DNA from: Zonotrichia leucophrys gambelii
Taxonomy: Eukaryota > Chordata > Aves > Passeriformes > Passerellidae
Assembly: GCF_028769735.1 (NCBI RefSeq)
Contig: NC_088170.1
Span: 48,331,585 to 48,395,584 of the forward strand
Length of the DNA stretch: 64,000 bases
Reading direction: 5' to 3'
The notes beneath the pieces were generated by a model. It was not told the DNA's origin, searched no databases, and saw only the letters and a list, made by a program, of their open reading frames with translations. The position numbers and the translations under genes are program-made. Within the stretch, counting starts at the first letter, position 1; the number at the start of each line of letters is the position of its first letter. Positions 13,701-28,700 of this stretch are shown here, one piece after another.

Positions 13701-16700
13701 ATAACACACTCCCACCCCTCAAAAAGGGCTGCAAAGTGAAAGTCATTCCTGTTGGAACATCATCTTCAGTTCCCTAAACCTAAACCAAGAAAAAAATGTA
13801 GTTAAAATTTTCTTCATTAATTCACTCTACTCACCAAAGTAGGTGAAGCTACATGACACACACAGCAGGGAACAATTTCCTGTCACACGCTCTCCCTGCC
13901 TGCCCTGCTGCTGCTCCTTCCTCCTGTCTCATGCTAACACTGAACCCAGAGGGAACCCAATTTGTAGAAAGCTGTTTGCTGTCCTAATGAATTGGACTGA
14001 CTCAGAGGAGCTTTACTAAATGCAAAAAGCATCAGAATAGCACAGTGGAGAGGAGGGGCAAGAGGAAAGGAGTGGTTAATTAGACTGAAATAACAGCAAT
14101 CAATCAGTGAGCTGCTAATTGAAAGCTATTTATTACATGACCACACAGTTAGCCATCATGCTGCTAAACTAAAAGTGTCCAGTAAGAGCTCACTGGAGCT
14201 GTGCTTTTTAATTGTTTATTAGTGGACAAAAACTCCATTAAAATGAGAAGTCAGATGGCATATGACTACAATAAACAGTATTTTAGGGTTGTACTCAAAA
14301 TAAAGCATTGTGAAACCCAGTCACAGTTACATTAAGAAGAAATCCAGACTCAGAAATGTATAACTAAGATATCTAAAGAATAGTTTTTCTGTCCTCTGTT
14401 AATGCCACTGCAATAAATAAATTATTAAAATATCTCAGAGGACATGATTGATCAGGAAGATGGGAAACAGATGCATGGTATGCTGTATTCTTTTTTTATT
14501 TCCCAGCACCCATACAATTTCAAGTCAATCTTATGTCCACATTTAGACTTTGATAATTACTCTGAAGATTAGTATCTAACCTGTACTTTTTGAGAATAAA
14601 ACGGAAAATAAACAAGCAAAATGTATCAAGATCTGCAGACAGAACATAAAATGAGACAGCCTCTGCACATGCTAAGCAATGCACCCTCCCTTGTGTGTTA
14701 AGCAGAAGCTCCTGGGAAAAGGGTCAGCAGAAAGTGGTACAAGAGAAACAGGTCAGATAAGGGGTGACCTGACTGGTGAGAAAAGTTATGTCACATCCCC
14801 AGAAATCAATGTTATATTTCAGTTCTGAGTAAATTTGAATCTTAATTAGAGCCTTATTACCTTTTTGATACAGCCAAACAACATCTTAGTGTGAAATTAA
14901 TATAATTTAAAATTCTGTAATTATTTCTTTTATCATTTGCTAGCATTTGGAGTTGGAATGTGATTAGATGTTTATGCAATTGTAGGTGAGAAAAGCCAAA
15001 ATTTCCATTATTTTTTAATATTTTTAATGTTAGTGGCCTGCTAGCCATATGTGTAACTAAACTTATATACTAAACGAACTAAACTTATTGACCAGCACTG
15101 AACTCACTGTACCACACTGCCCTACTTCCTAAGATAATATATCTCTAAACTGTATGTATATATGTCTTTAAATTATACCATGTATTTAAAAGAGTGAGAA
15201 ATCATTCTCGAAACTTCCTTTATATACAACTTCAAAAGGAGAGTCTACCAACTTTTCTTAAATCTTTTAACCTCTGTGTCAGAAAATAAATGGAAGATCA
15301 CAAGAAGACTGACTTTGGTGTAGTACTAGATACCCATTTCCCAATTGTGTCCTTCAGAATTGCTCTTCTAGTAATTAAATAGCCAACAGAAGTTTAAACC
15401 TTTCGGCAATTTAAATTAAAATGCCTTTTTAAGGTTCCAGAGTCAGCAGGGTTTTGGGAGAAACACAACTACTACGTTTGTGGTAAGTATCTAGCTGGCA
15501 CTGAACAGCACCAAACAGGAAACAAAACTCTTACTTGACTGTTGCTTGGCTGTGCCCTGGAACCACAGGACAGGAGAAGAAATGCTTTGGCCCCATAAGT
15601 GCTTCTGGTGCTCCCAGACGTGATAAGCAAGAGTTCAGCTGGTGCCAAACAGCCAGAATCCAGTCTATGGTCTTGCACACAGGATCACATGGAGGAGGCA
15701 CTTTGCCTCTGAACTGCAGAGGGAAAAGATGTTTGACATGGCATAAGACCAGAACTGCGAACACTTCCCTTGAAACTCCAGGAAGGCTTGGTGCTATTTT
15801 TATTGCATGTGTTGCTATGAAAAGATCAGGAACAGTCAAGAACAAGTCAAACCTTTTTATAGAATATATTGACATCTTGCTGTATTAAAACTTATTTTCC
15901 CAACTACACTTCAACAGATATATCCTTATCAATAAACTGACATGCCTTTACTTTCTTGTGGGAAACTAAGGCAGAAATTTTGGTAGCAGTGGTTTTCTAC
16001 AGTGTTTAAGATTAGGATTACAAGAGATATGTACCATATACAATGCAATGTATATGATGCAAATAAAGCATTATTAAAAAATGCCCAATTGCACTCAACA
16101 GGAGTATCTGATCCAGACATATGCCCAGTGGATTTCCATATTGATTTTAGATCTAGTAGCAGTGAAGAAAAGATGTCTTCCTCTAAGACTTGTGTTTTCA
16201 GTCTGCCTTGTTAAGGGCAAATTATTTAGTGCCAGAAAAATCTTCTGTTTCCTCTGACTTCAAATTACAGTCTTCATCATCCTAGTCCTAGGATTATCCT
16301 CTGTAAAAGCTTAAATTAAAGGAGGCATTAAAAGATGCACGAGGGATAGTAACTGACAGCACTGAAGCCAGAGCCTCTTGATAGAGTCTATAGGTGAACT
16401 TAAAGTAGAAACACATTAAAACTGTTCCCATACAACCTAATGGATCAAAATAACTGCAAAAAAGACCTTTTCACCTGAACACGTGAATATTACAGCATAA
16501 ACAAGGTACCATAGTACAGAGCAATGTTCTTTGAAATAGTCCATGGTTCTAACAATACATGTTTGTACTTTGCTTTAGAGTTTTACAACAGATTAATCTT
16601 TCTTCTGTTTTTGACTTTGCAATCCACTATTTTAAGTCCTGTACCAACTGGCATTTGAGTTTACATACGGCACATGTATGTATTTGAGTTTACATACAGC

Positions 16701-19700
16701 ACGTTCAAAAAATGTGCTACCACACTGGGCATTTCAATATTTAATTAGGGAAGATCCAGGAAGACACATGGCTTTTTTTCCCCAAATAGCCACCATCTGC
16801 ATATATGCTTGAGAGAAATTAAACTTTATGAGATTAGTACCCAAATTCTGTTCAACTTCAGTCAGAGGTAGGAGCCTATTACATAGTCAAATTCTAATCT
16901 ATTAGACTAAGGATTTCTTTCAAGCTCCCAAAAAAATAGCTTGAAAATGACATCTGTTATTTGATGCTGCAAGTTCTTCTAGCCAAACCAGTTTGGCAGA
17001 GTAAGTCTGATGCAGCCTTTGATTATGAACAAGTCATAACTTAAAAAATATAATCTAAGAAAAGTAGTCTATTAAGAGTTTCATAGATTTCCCATGGTTC
17101 TTTTTTTCTATTCTGTAATTTGGTTCTAAATTTCCTCATTATCCTGGCTGAAATGTTCAAATACTTCACATTTCCTCTGCAGGATCTCTTTGAATCAGTA
17201 AGCCTTTAGAGATGAGAACTGTGGCAAAGGGTACAGGAGATGACATCCCCAAGGATAACCAAGACACTTCCAGCTGAACACTCATAACTGACAGTAGGTC
17301 TGTTGTTCCATAACAGGACTCTTTATTACTGGCAGTTTTTTTCTATTCCTAGAACAATCTCCCTTTTTAAGCCTGTTCAAAACTGCTGCCAAGATTATTT
17401 TCCTTTGCAGCTGTTTTGATTAAACTCCCTCTGCCAATGTCTAACAGTGCCTGACTGTTGGTAATAGCTGCTACCACACAAATGGTATTCCAAATAACTT
17501 CTGAAAGTCCACTATTCCTCTTTTACCTACATCTTTATTTTCATTTCCCATTTTTGTTTATTTATGAATTTAAAACAGACTTCCCATCCTCATTTTATTT
17601 TGAACTTTTGTTCCAGCTTCAGCAGATCTATTAGCTCAAAACCACTTTTCTAATTATATAATTTGCCCCTCTTTTGATTTGAGAATCATAGAAAATATTT
17701 TTCTGCTTAAAACTTAGAGCAAACACATTATCTGACTATCTTATTTTAGATATTGAGAATAAATTCTTTGAAGAAGAGACTATGTATGTTTGTTAAACTG
17801 ATTTTTACTATAATTCTCAGAAGAATGAAAGATGTTGAAAAAAATTAATGAAGGATGTTTCATGCAGCTGACAGGCAACCAGCCGATTATGCCAATTAGC
17901 CACGACCATACACCTTTCTGTGGGACCAAGCACAACATTTCCACATACACAGCCTGCATCTTCCCAGAATTAAATGCTTCTTTTCCTGAAACAACTTACC
18001 TGCTCTGCTTTTGGCATTACCATCATCCATATTTCACAGACCTGGTGATGAACATAACTGCTGAAGTTGATTTGAGTTCTTACCTTGTTTATTACTTTTC
18101 TCCTTAAAATCCTCTGAAGCAAGCCTCGCATTGGCTCCCCATCCCACCGAAGCTGAACCCAACGGAAATGCTGCTGAACCAGCAGGTCAGAGCCATGAAG
18201 ATGGCACTTTGCAATGGTCCCCAGTAAAAAGCAGTTCTCATGAAAGTAAAAAGCACCAGAAACTCCATTTGCTAAAAAGGAACCATAAAACACTTAACTG
18301 AAACACTCAAAGCTTTGACATTATTTCATATAGAAGCAAGAAGCAGTGACATAATTAGAAATGAAAAACAACCCACAAAGCACCACAAATTAGCTAAAAA
18401 ATATGGTATCTTTGTTAAGAACAACTGTTTACAATAAAATATAAAAACTGAACAAATTACATTTTTCTCCCATTCCCTTTCTGCCATATATTACAATAAA
18501 ACTGTACTGTAGTAAAAACATCTCAGCAAACCAAATTCTTTAAATACCTCTTTGAATAGTGCAGGGATTTTCCAAACTCCGATTCTCAAGAGGTGCTAGA
18601 AAATCTCCAAGTAATTCAGATAAAGAAGCTCTCTCCAGATTTTCTAAAATCACAATTGTTGTCTTGTTTACAGGAGGCTGTTTCACTGGGATCAAACAAG
18701 CTGAAATACAAAAATCCTATTAATGCATACTTAGGAAAATTTACTTCTTTTTATATATACAGAATTTACTGCTATTAGTGCAATGAAAGATTTTTAATTT
18801 TTTTTCCTTTTTAACTTATTTACATGCCAGCCAGACAAAGTTTAAAATTGAAAGCATAAAATCAAACAATAGAAATAATATCATACTGTATATTAAGAAA
18901 CAACCTGAAAACTATGATTAAAATAAATTCCTGAAATGTCTATAACAGGATCTTCATAGATAGGAAAGATTTCAGTACACTGAATATAAATACAACAGAA
19001 AAGATAGCAAAGACATCTTCAAACATTAGTATCATTTGCTGTACTACAGCTTAAACTTTTAACATGTACTCTTTACATCATTTAGTGATAAAAGGTTTAA
19101 GAAGAGTCCACGTTTGTAAGAGACTTTATCATTCTATGAGATAGTAGAATAATTTTCTCTTCAAAACTTCCTTCAATATCTTTAAGAATCACTCAAATAA
19201 TCAGAGCTAGTATGAGGCAAACCTAGTATCAGCTGAACCTAATAGGCATTAAAATGACATCTCTGTATTTTTTAACATTTTAAATATTTTCCTTTAATTT
19301 TCCTGATTTTAACATCTTATTGCTTAAAGAAGACACAGCTTTGCAAGTGTTCTTGCAACACTAAATCCCAGGTGAATGCTTCTGTAACACAGACATAAAT
19401 ATAAACACTTATCTGGAATATATTGTGCCCTGCACTGTTTCACAACCTTTTGAAGGTGGTACTAACAAAGGTCATTAAAGAAATTGACTTGTTATAAGGC
19501 AAAACTTACAGCAACTGATTGTATCTGATCATTGCTATTTAGTTGGTGTTTCCTGACTATTACTGCCCTCTTTTACTAAGAGGCTACAGCTTGAAAGGAG
19601 GGAGGACAGGTACCCTCTCTGTGTCTGATGGATTCATTTAGAGGACAAATGCTCTCTTAGGAAAGGAGATGTAGCAGAACAGTAGGGAAAGAAGCTGGCA

Positions 19701-22700
19701 GAAAAATGAGACACAATCAGAAGCAACATGCTGAAATGCAAAACCAGACTATTAAAAAGAGTGTGTTGCTGACACAGAATAAAGCATCCAAAAGAAGCAG
19801 CTTTCCTAAGAGACACTGGCCAGTAAACAAACCAAACTACAAGTGACATTCTTGCCTCCAGGCCGAGCACCAAGGCCTGGCTGACTTCTGACTAAATGGT
19901 CTCTTCTTTCCCACCAGTGCCATGGCACTGAAAGTGACATGTGGGAATAATCACTGGCACAAGCTATCCTGGGAACTGTGACCAGGATTTCCTTGGAGGA
20001 AAGAACTGCTGCAGACTGCAGTTACACCAGGCAGTACAAGAACAAACACAACAGGGCACTGCATGGCATTGTACAGCCTGACAGGATGGCTCTGCTTCTG
20101 CTCATGAGCACACACAGTAGACCTTCAGTTCTGATTCAGGAGATCTGAACCAGAGCCATCAACTTTTAAAGGATCATAAACAAAGGGAAAAAAGAATGAG
20201 ACAGAAATTAATATTTAAAATGACTGGTTTTACTTAAATGGCATGAACTTTTGAAAGAGCTCCTTATTGGGAGCGCTTTTGTGCTCAGCTCTCCCTCAGT
20301 TTAGACTCAGACAACTGGCCCCAAGCACCTGAAAAACTGGGTTCCATTAAAACATGCCACTGACTATGCAAAATGCTTTTATGTTTTTTTTTTTTTTACT
20401 TTGCATCATTAAAAATTTTCCTACAAATCACCAAAACAAGTCTTTCTGAAATAACCTTACCATTACTGATGAACAGTTCTGCAAGTTGCTCCTTGGAGAA
20501 ACCAGCATCCACTTCCACTTTAACAATCTCACATGTAGATCCTGCAGCCTCTTGCTTTTGCTGTGTTGAAAATTTATATATTTGGTGAAATAGTGAAAAC
20601 TCTGGTTTATGGACTAATTCACTTGATATGTTTGTGCAAATACCTTCATGCAGGCCGCTATCTGATATGCTATATAATCTTGCAAACTTCCTTCTGGACC
20701 ATGGAAAATGACATTACGGTATTGTTCAACCTACAGACAGATAAATATAAATATTTATTTCATAAATAAATTATTCTTGTAATTCAGACTTGGATTTTTT
20801 TAAACCTAGATGACACAATCGGCACCTAAAAGACAAAACTGTTTGATTTGCACTACTGGAGTTGGTAATCCTTACTATACTAGTTTCAAAGTAGACATTA
20901 TTTGCATACAACATCTTCAAAATATATTGATAAATTTATATCCTAATTTGTAAAACTACATAGCAAGGTATTTTGTTACATCAGGCTTTAAAACCTAAAA
21001 CAGTCATCTGGAAGAACAAATTTAGTAATCACAAATATTTTCTTGATCTTGAATTAAAATATATACATCAGAAACATGTCAAAATAATCAGTTTAGTCAC
21101 TACTAAGTTAAGGATTGAGACTGAGGACTTCATTTGCAGTAGAAATAGGTTCATGTTATCAGTATGGTAGAACAATTTTTTTAATCTACCTCTGTTTTAC
21201 CCCTAAAATGTCAGCAAGGGAATATACTCATATCTCTGTAATCTCTCAGCAATATGGTTGAATACAACAGAAACCTGTGGCACATTCTCCTGACAACATA
21301 AAATATTATCCAAGGACACAGCAGAAATTAAGCAGGTTCTAAACTAGTTCTGATTTGATGCAATGTTAAAAGAAATTATCTATGAAAGTTATCTCATATT
21401 ATTCAATTATCCTTACATTTTGTGGTATTAAATAAGTTGTGTTACAGGAGATTTCTACATAAGCTAGTAATAAAGTTCACATCTCAAATAATTGCTTACG
21501 TGAATGTTATTCTAATTTACTTTCTCTTCCAAAAGTGGAATAAAATAAATTTGGAAAGCAATTAAGACATCAGAGAGCTTTTAATATATTTTTAAGCAAT
21601 TCAGTTAATCAGATAGCAGCTATTTAAAGAAGAAAGTTAATGCCCTCACAAGACTAAAGTTAAGGGTAAATTTAGCGGGAACTTTATTTTAAAATAGCTT
21701 TCATCCAATTAAATTTTTTAGAAGGCTTGATGTTCTTTCACAGAGAAAAAATATCCCAATTTTGATCAACACTATTACAGAAGTATTTCGACAAAAAAAA
21801 TAGCATGCAGAGAGAAGCAAGCTTATTACTGACCAGGCGGAGATAATTCTGAAGTGTCTGAAGATGGATCATGGATGCATAAGTCACACTGTTTAAACAG
21901 CCTTCATGAGGTCCTTTAAATGAGACATTAAATGACTTTGGTGAATTTCTCACGTTTACATGCATGTCTGACTGATACATATGATTTTCATGCAGTATTC
22001 TGCAGTTAACTTTTATAATTAGAGGCTATGCAAATTGAAATGCTGAGTAAATGAAAGACATTTATCTAGCATCACAGATTCACGGGTATCCATGACATAA
22101 GCAATATATACACTACTATATGCCTGAAAAAGGCAGAAAGACTTTTATGTGCAGCATATTTTCTGGCGCAGAAATACCAGAAAATGTTGTAGACAGTTTA
22201 AAATCTAGTTGAACAACTGAACAGATATGATGTCTCTGAGAATCAAGCAACAATGAACATCAAAACCAGTAGCAAATGACTCTCAAATGATGTATTTCAT
22301 ATGGAGTATCTTAACATTCAAAACTGAAAAATTATGACTTGAAAATTACCAAACAAAAACACTGTGATATGCTCAGCTCTATTGTTCTTCAAAAAGTCCC
22401 ATGGTGGCTGGGAAAAAATCTGACCTGTTGACCATGTAATGTTTCCTGTTAAAAAAAAATAAGAGAGAGATATTCCTTGTATGTATATAGTGTCCTATAC
22501 GCAAGCATATTCACTTGCTTACAAAGACTGTGTGCATACACTGACAAATTTGACCAACAAACCAGTCCTGTGAGATGTACTAAATCATGCTATCATTTGA
22601 TATACAGCTGAAGTCACTAGTATCTTCTGCCAGTTGAGATACAAGTTAAACAGTTAGCCTGTCTTTTTATCTTTACACGTAAAATAGAATAATTTGCCCA

Positions 22701-25700
22701 GTCTAATGTGACCAGGGTTCAGTTTTGCTGATGGGAAGGTGAAGGAAGGAAGGAAGGAGATTTAAGATGAAGTACATGGATTTTCAGAAACCTATACAAC
22801 TGTTACTAAGACCATCACATTTTGGCCAATTTTGCATAATTCTAAAAATTTCTCTTTTGTACCTTTCTAAGTGAAGTTATGTAAAACAGTAGTTCTGTTT
22901 ACCTATGCTGGTGATTTACAGTCTGTATTTACTGTAAATTCTGGATGCACTGTAAAGAAACAATGCAGGCTTTGAAATGTTTTTGTAGGACCACAGAATA
23001 TCCTGAGTTGAAAGGGACTCACAAGGATCATAAAAGTCAAACTCCTGGCTCTGCACAGGACATCCCAAGAGTCACATGTACCTGAGAGCGTTGTTCAAAT
23101 GCTTCTTGAACTCTGGCTGGTACTGTGACCACTGCACTGGGGAGCCTGTTCCAGTGCCCAAACACCCTCTGGGTGAGGAACTTCTTTCTAATATCCAACC
23201 TAAACCTCCCTGACAGAGCTAAGGCCATTCTCTCAAGTCCTGTCACTGGTCATTACAGAGAAGAAATCAGTATCTGCCCTTCCTCTTCCCCTCATGAGGA
23301 AGCTGTAACTGCAATGAGGTCTCCCCTCAGTCTCCTCTTCTCCAGGCTGAACAGACCAAGTGACCTCAGCCTCTCCCTCAAGGCCTTTCACCATCCTCAT
23401 GTCTCCTTTGGACTCTTCCTAATTGCTTTTCCTTATACTGTGGCATCCAAAACTGCACACAGCACTCAGTTTCACCTGACATATGGATTTCTCCTCTGGA
23501 GTACCAGAAGTACTAAAAGACTAATTAACATAGGGCCTCGTGATCTCCAAGATTATATTAAAGCACATAATTAATTGTTCCATACACACAGCTAAAAGTA
23601 AGGAATGCTTTCATGACAGCACAGTTCAAAGTTTCATATCTTATATTAGTTTTTCTTAGTCTACGCTTTAAAAGATGCAATAATTCAAAGATATTTTTAT
23701 CTTAGAAGGTTTCACAAATTCAAGAACAGCCCCAAGTTTTGCTTTATCATGAAAACCAATATTGATACCTAGTTTGACAGAAAGTATACTGCTTGCACTG
23801 AGGCCAATGTTGGATTCTGCAGCACTATTAAATGACAGATCTTCCAGGGTCCTCCATCCATCAGAAGCGATTGCTTGGAAATGGTTTGTCACTGCCTGAC
23901 TCACTGCTTTTGAAAAATCATCCCATGACGTCTGCTTGCGGATATTTAAAGCACATATTGTATCAAATTCCTCTGCACCACAATGGACTGCTTCAATGCC
24001 ACTGACTGCAATCCTTACAGGTATATTAAGAGCATCTGTTGAAAAACAAAACACCAACTATGAGAAAAACTGTAAAACTCAAAATAATCCCATTATTATC
24101 AACCAATAACATCCATTATTACAAAGGAAAGCTACAAAATAACTCCTGCTACAAAGAAGCAAATGGTAAAGAACGGCACAGATTGCCATCACAAAATCAG
24201 AGCAGTGAAATGAAAATGAAATGAAAATACCAAGGTATCTATAATTTTCTACAAAAAACAGTTCAGTATTATTATGCTTAAATAAGAGGAAACAAAAAAA
24301 ATTTACTTAATCTTATATTTCCTCTTTATAGACCAATTACTTATAAATTAAGACAGATGGTAGGCAATGTCTTAATTTTTCAGTTCATTGTGTTTATGCA
24401 CATTTTTTTTCTTATCAAAGTAGGAAATAATTTTCTGGCACCAGTGCACAAGTGGAAAACACAGCTGAGCCAAACATATTTAAATAAAAAGCTAAGAGCT
24501 AAGACAGAAAATGCACTTGAAAGGGTATATTTGATTTGCTACAGAGCAAATTGACAAAATGTTAAAAAAGGAAATTTATAGGCACATTCCAGAAACTATG
24601 AAGTATTTTACATCGTGCTCTTTGGAATACAACTCAACAGAAGCAACAGTCTCTGAGGATCATTTAGATGACTAAAAATGAAAACTATCTTCTAATTTTC
24701 ATGCTGAACAATATATTTCAGAAGTTGTTAAATTAAAATTAAAATAATATTTTAAAAAGTACACCATAAAAAACAAGCCATGTAAGATTATTATGAAGTC
24801 TTGCAACATGATCTTTTTTTCCCTTTTGTGTCCAGAAGACAGATCTTCAGCTGATACAAACCAATGAAGTTTTCCTGATGTCAGAAAAGCTCTGATTTAA
24901 ACCCACTAGCCTACCAATGGGAAAAGATTACTCAGAGGCATCTTTCAGATGTGGAATTGTGAGAAATGCATCAAAGGCTTGCCCTTCTGATGGCAGGACC
25001 TCAGGGAAATGAGCTGTGAGGAGTACAGAGGGTTCTCCACAAGGTAACAGGCCCCTAGGACCGAGGTAGAGAATATGCCTCAACTTCAATGCATGTGCCC
25101 TGTAAGGCACAGGGGGCAATCCTGGCCCCAGTGTTTCACATCTGTCAGAGCAGATCCTCCTGTCCTAAGTGGGAACCTTTCTGGAGTGTGAGGAAGGTAG
25201 AGAATGGTACCCAGGCACCTTACTCAAAAATGCAGTCTTGGCTTAAGGTATAAAGAAGAGGAGAAGGGGAGGCCAAAGCTTCTGACCTGATAAAAGCTGT
25301 TCGATTAATGACAAGCATGACCAGAGATACAGGGTACTAAGACTGATGGAAATAACAGAAGCATTAATTAACCAGGCTGCAGATTTAGCCATCAGAAATT
25401 TGTTTCAGTCTGATAAAGATGACTATGGAGGAGTTTCTATTAGAAAGTGAGCTGTATTCCCCTCTGAACCTGCAGTAAAATGGTAAGAGAACTGGGATTT
25501 AAAATAGCTGAAGAGGAAAATCAGAAGCAGCAGACAGAAAACTTCCTCAATTTGTTGATAACCAGTGAACTTAACCACCCACATCCCTATATTCCAGAAG
25601 ACAAACACCAAAAAGGAATGAAAAAATAGAGAGCATACAAATCTACAAATGCCATAATTTTAACCATGCACAGAAATTTAGATATCTTTCTCTGTATCTG

Positions 25701-28700
25701 GAGATACAGATATATATAGATTTATACAATGATATAAAACCCACAAAACTAGTGAGAGGATGAATTAAGTTCTGTCTCAAGAAATGCACAGATGAGCCTG
25801 CTCTACTGAGTTTTGAGAAAACTTACAGAGAAGGAAGAAGAGGACAGGTTTCAATAGAAGAGCAATCTTACAGAAGTTACTGATGCTGTAAAAAGGAAGT
25901 TCTTTGATGTTGTCTCTAAGACATATTTGAAAAATCAAACAAATAATCCCCTCACCAATAAGTGACAAAATAAACTATGCTCTAAAAGGAGATTCAGATA
26001 CGACCAGATGTTCATCTTAGCCTAAGGGAATTCGACAGCTACCCACCACTAAGTAACTGCAAGAATTTGAAGAAAAGATAAGAGGAGGGCAACAGCTTTT
26101 GAAAAAGTAATTACTAATATTAAATTCAGAAATTCTAAGAGAATATGGACATTTGCAAATGTACAGTATGTATCATCTTTTTAAATGGTTTAGAAACAAA
26201 GACATGAGGAATTTAATAACCTCCAACAACATTTTATCATATGCTTTTGCAAAATCTGGAGACTAGAAACTTGCTAGATCAAAGTAACTTAATATTGTGG
26301 TGCCAAAAGAGTGACAACCACCTTTTTCATATTTCTCATTCTTGCCCCACAAGTTCTTTACTAAAAACATTTTTATGTAGTGCTGATAGCATTTACTTAC
26401 TTAAGTTTTCTAGGAGATGTTTGCAATCATCAGTAGCAACATCATGCACTGTTCGATTACACTTATCTTTTCTCTCAGCCTCTAGTCCACCATGGCTACA
26501 AAGGATTTCTAGACAGTTCTGCAAAGGTAGGAACTGTATTATTTACTTGTCCATTTGCTGCACTAAAGCATTCTACCAACATTGAGTTAGATTCCTAATT
26601 AAAATTCTTACACATGCATTTCCAAAGACAATCAGCTACAGAGTTTCTATAGATAAAATGATGTTTCTCACAGAGTTGAAAGCCAGGAGTAAAAATATTT
26701 TATAGCAGACTTTAAAGTCTCAAATAATGACTATAAAAAAGCAGAACATAGAGAGCCAGGGTTCTACAGTCTCTAAGCATCAAGTTTGATTAGCTGAATT
26801 AGGAAATTCTTACATCTGGCCACAAGTTTAGGTAATGATAAGGAGACAGAAACCCAGCTATTATCCTGGTTTGAACATCTTGGCCTCAATATTCAAACAA
26901 CACTAAATAAGCAATTCTAAAGCTTAATACAGACTATTAAATGAATCTATTTAGGTAACAATCCACAAAATCAGTTTCCACTTTATAATTCACCAAGCAG
27001 GAGTTTCCATCATGACTGACACCTGAGTGGAACACAAAAAAAGGAATAATTTTAAATCACCTTGCAAGCCTCTTCTTTGGCAGAAGTTCTGCAAGCAGAA
27101 AGCCGAAATTCTGCAAGCATCATAAGAATGCAGTGATATAAAAATGTATTTTTATTAAGTCAGAGCACGGACATCTTGTGGATGACAACATGATGCCCTC
27201 TAAAAATGTCATATGCTCAACAAAAGGGAAAATCATTAAAATTAGAAACAAGATATTAGCATATAAATTTGGATTGGTAGAATCATTCTGTAACATGAAA
27301 AAATATTCAATATAAAGATCCTCCCAAATATGTGTGAGATAAAAGAATTCTCATAAAACCATATTCAAATTTATTGATCAACAATCAGAAAAAGGATCAA
27401 GTCCTTGTTTCTAATGACCATCATTCTGCAATAACACAGGTGGCCACCATGTAAACTTTTTCATCTCAGATATGCTTTTAAAGACACATCCATATTGTAA
27501 AAAAAAGAAACTAATGGAAATTATAATAGTTAATACTGTATTGATAATGTTTGGGGTTAACCATAGCAGAGAAACCAAACCTTAAAAACACAGAGAAGCA
27601 GCTATTGAGTATTTTGATGTGGAATAGTGGCTAGTTGCAGGTTGACTATTTTGTAGCTATTCTATAGAAACTTTTGTCACCATATCTGACACTCTCAGAT
27701 CTTTCATAAATGTGCTCATTCAAATCTGCCTGTGAGGTGAAATTTTACCAGGCTGTAGTTATAGCACCTAGAAGTACTTTAAAAAATTGTTTAGGCTCAC
27801 TAAGCTTGCCAGAAGGATACCAAGCAAAAAAAAAAGCACATATGTTCTTGACAGGTTAGTTTGTTAACAATATCTCTCAAATAGAAGCAATGAATAGCAA
27901 AACAGCAGAAGGCTGAAGACTGAACTATGAGGCTGAAAATGGGAAGCAAAGCAGGAAGAAGTGGGGACAGAACAAAGAAATAAAGCTTATTTTCTTAGTA
28001 AAATGAGGATTTTTGTTGTCTCTGCTGCCTATGAAATAACAGCTAAGATGTCCTAGCAGAATTAATCTGTAAAGAATGGCCCCTACCTATCTCAAAACAA
28101 GAGGATGCAAGTGCCAGCACTGCTTAAATGCAGTTATCATGCACTGGAATGAATGACATGCAGTGTACATAATGGATTAGAGCACAAAGTCGAAGTGTTA
28201 ACAGCACTTTGACATGGCTATTAAGCTTTTTTAGCTTTTAAATATCCCAAACATATCTCAAATCAATCAATGCATCAAATCAAATACAATTTTATAGTCT
28301 CTGCAACATCAAAACTAGGAATCTGATTGTATCTAGGAATCAGCTGTGTATCACCTTCATCACCAAAGAGACTCCCCCTCAACCCCAAATGGAGATCTTA
28401 TTAAGCAGTTGACTTAGAATGTGCTTAGAAACTCAAACCCTGGAGTTGTTAATGAAAGACATCCGTGAAGACTTCCAGTGTCAGACCTTTCAGAGAGATC
28501 ACTAATCAAAGTAGTTTTAGACAGAAAATGAAACCTAAATTCAAAGTTCCTGAGGATTATATTATTGCAGAAAGAGCCAACATAGTGCACATTATTTAGG
28601 TATTTGCAGATTACAGCAAGTATCTTAAAACTCCATCTAAATTCGTATGAGTGGAAACTGGAATGAGAATCTGCATCTGCCTAACAGACACTGGTAATGG

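Larger units (their letters stand above)
22446..23768 (-). other. CTTNBP2: CTTNBP2 intron (contains an antisense-to-plus CR1)
   Basis: 1.3 kb; more than a third is the CR1 copy at 22988-23482. A (GGAA)n run lies at 22737-22759. Confidence 0.9.

Noticed and set aside
15535..15888. 117-residue plus-strand open frame
   Set aside because: It is the complementary strand of a well-supported CTTNBP2 exon and its flank.
21914..21980. extending exon 21913-21834 upstream to the Met of the open frame
   Set aside because: The extra residues are not family-like, and the TTTAAAG acceptor joins in phase to the 22445-22350 exon.
23125..23574. 149-residue open frame on the plus strand
   Set aside because: It is the antisense of a CR1 3' fragment; CR1 decay often leaves such open antisense frames.
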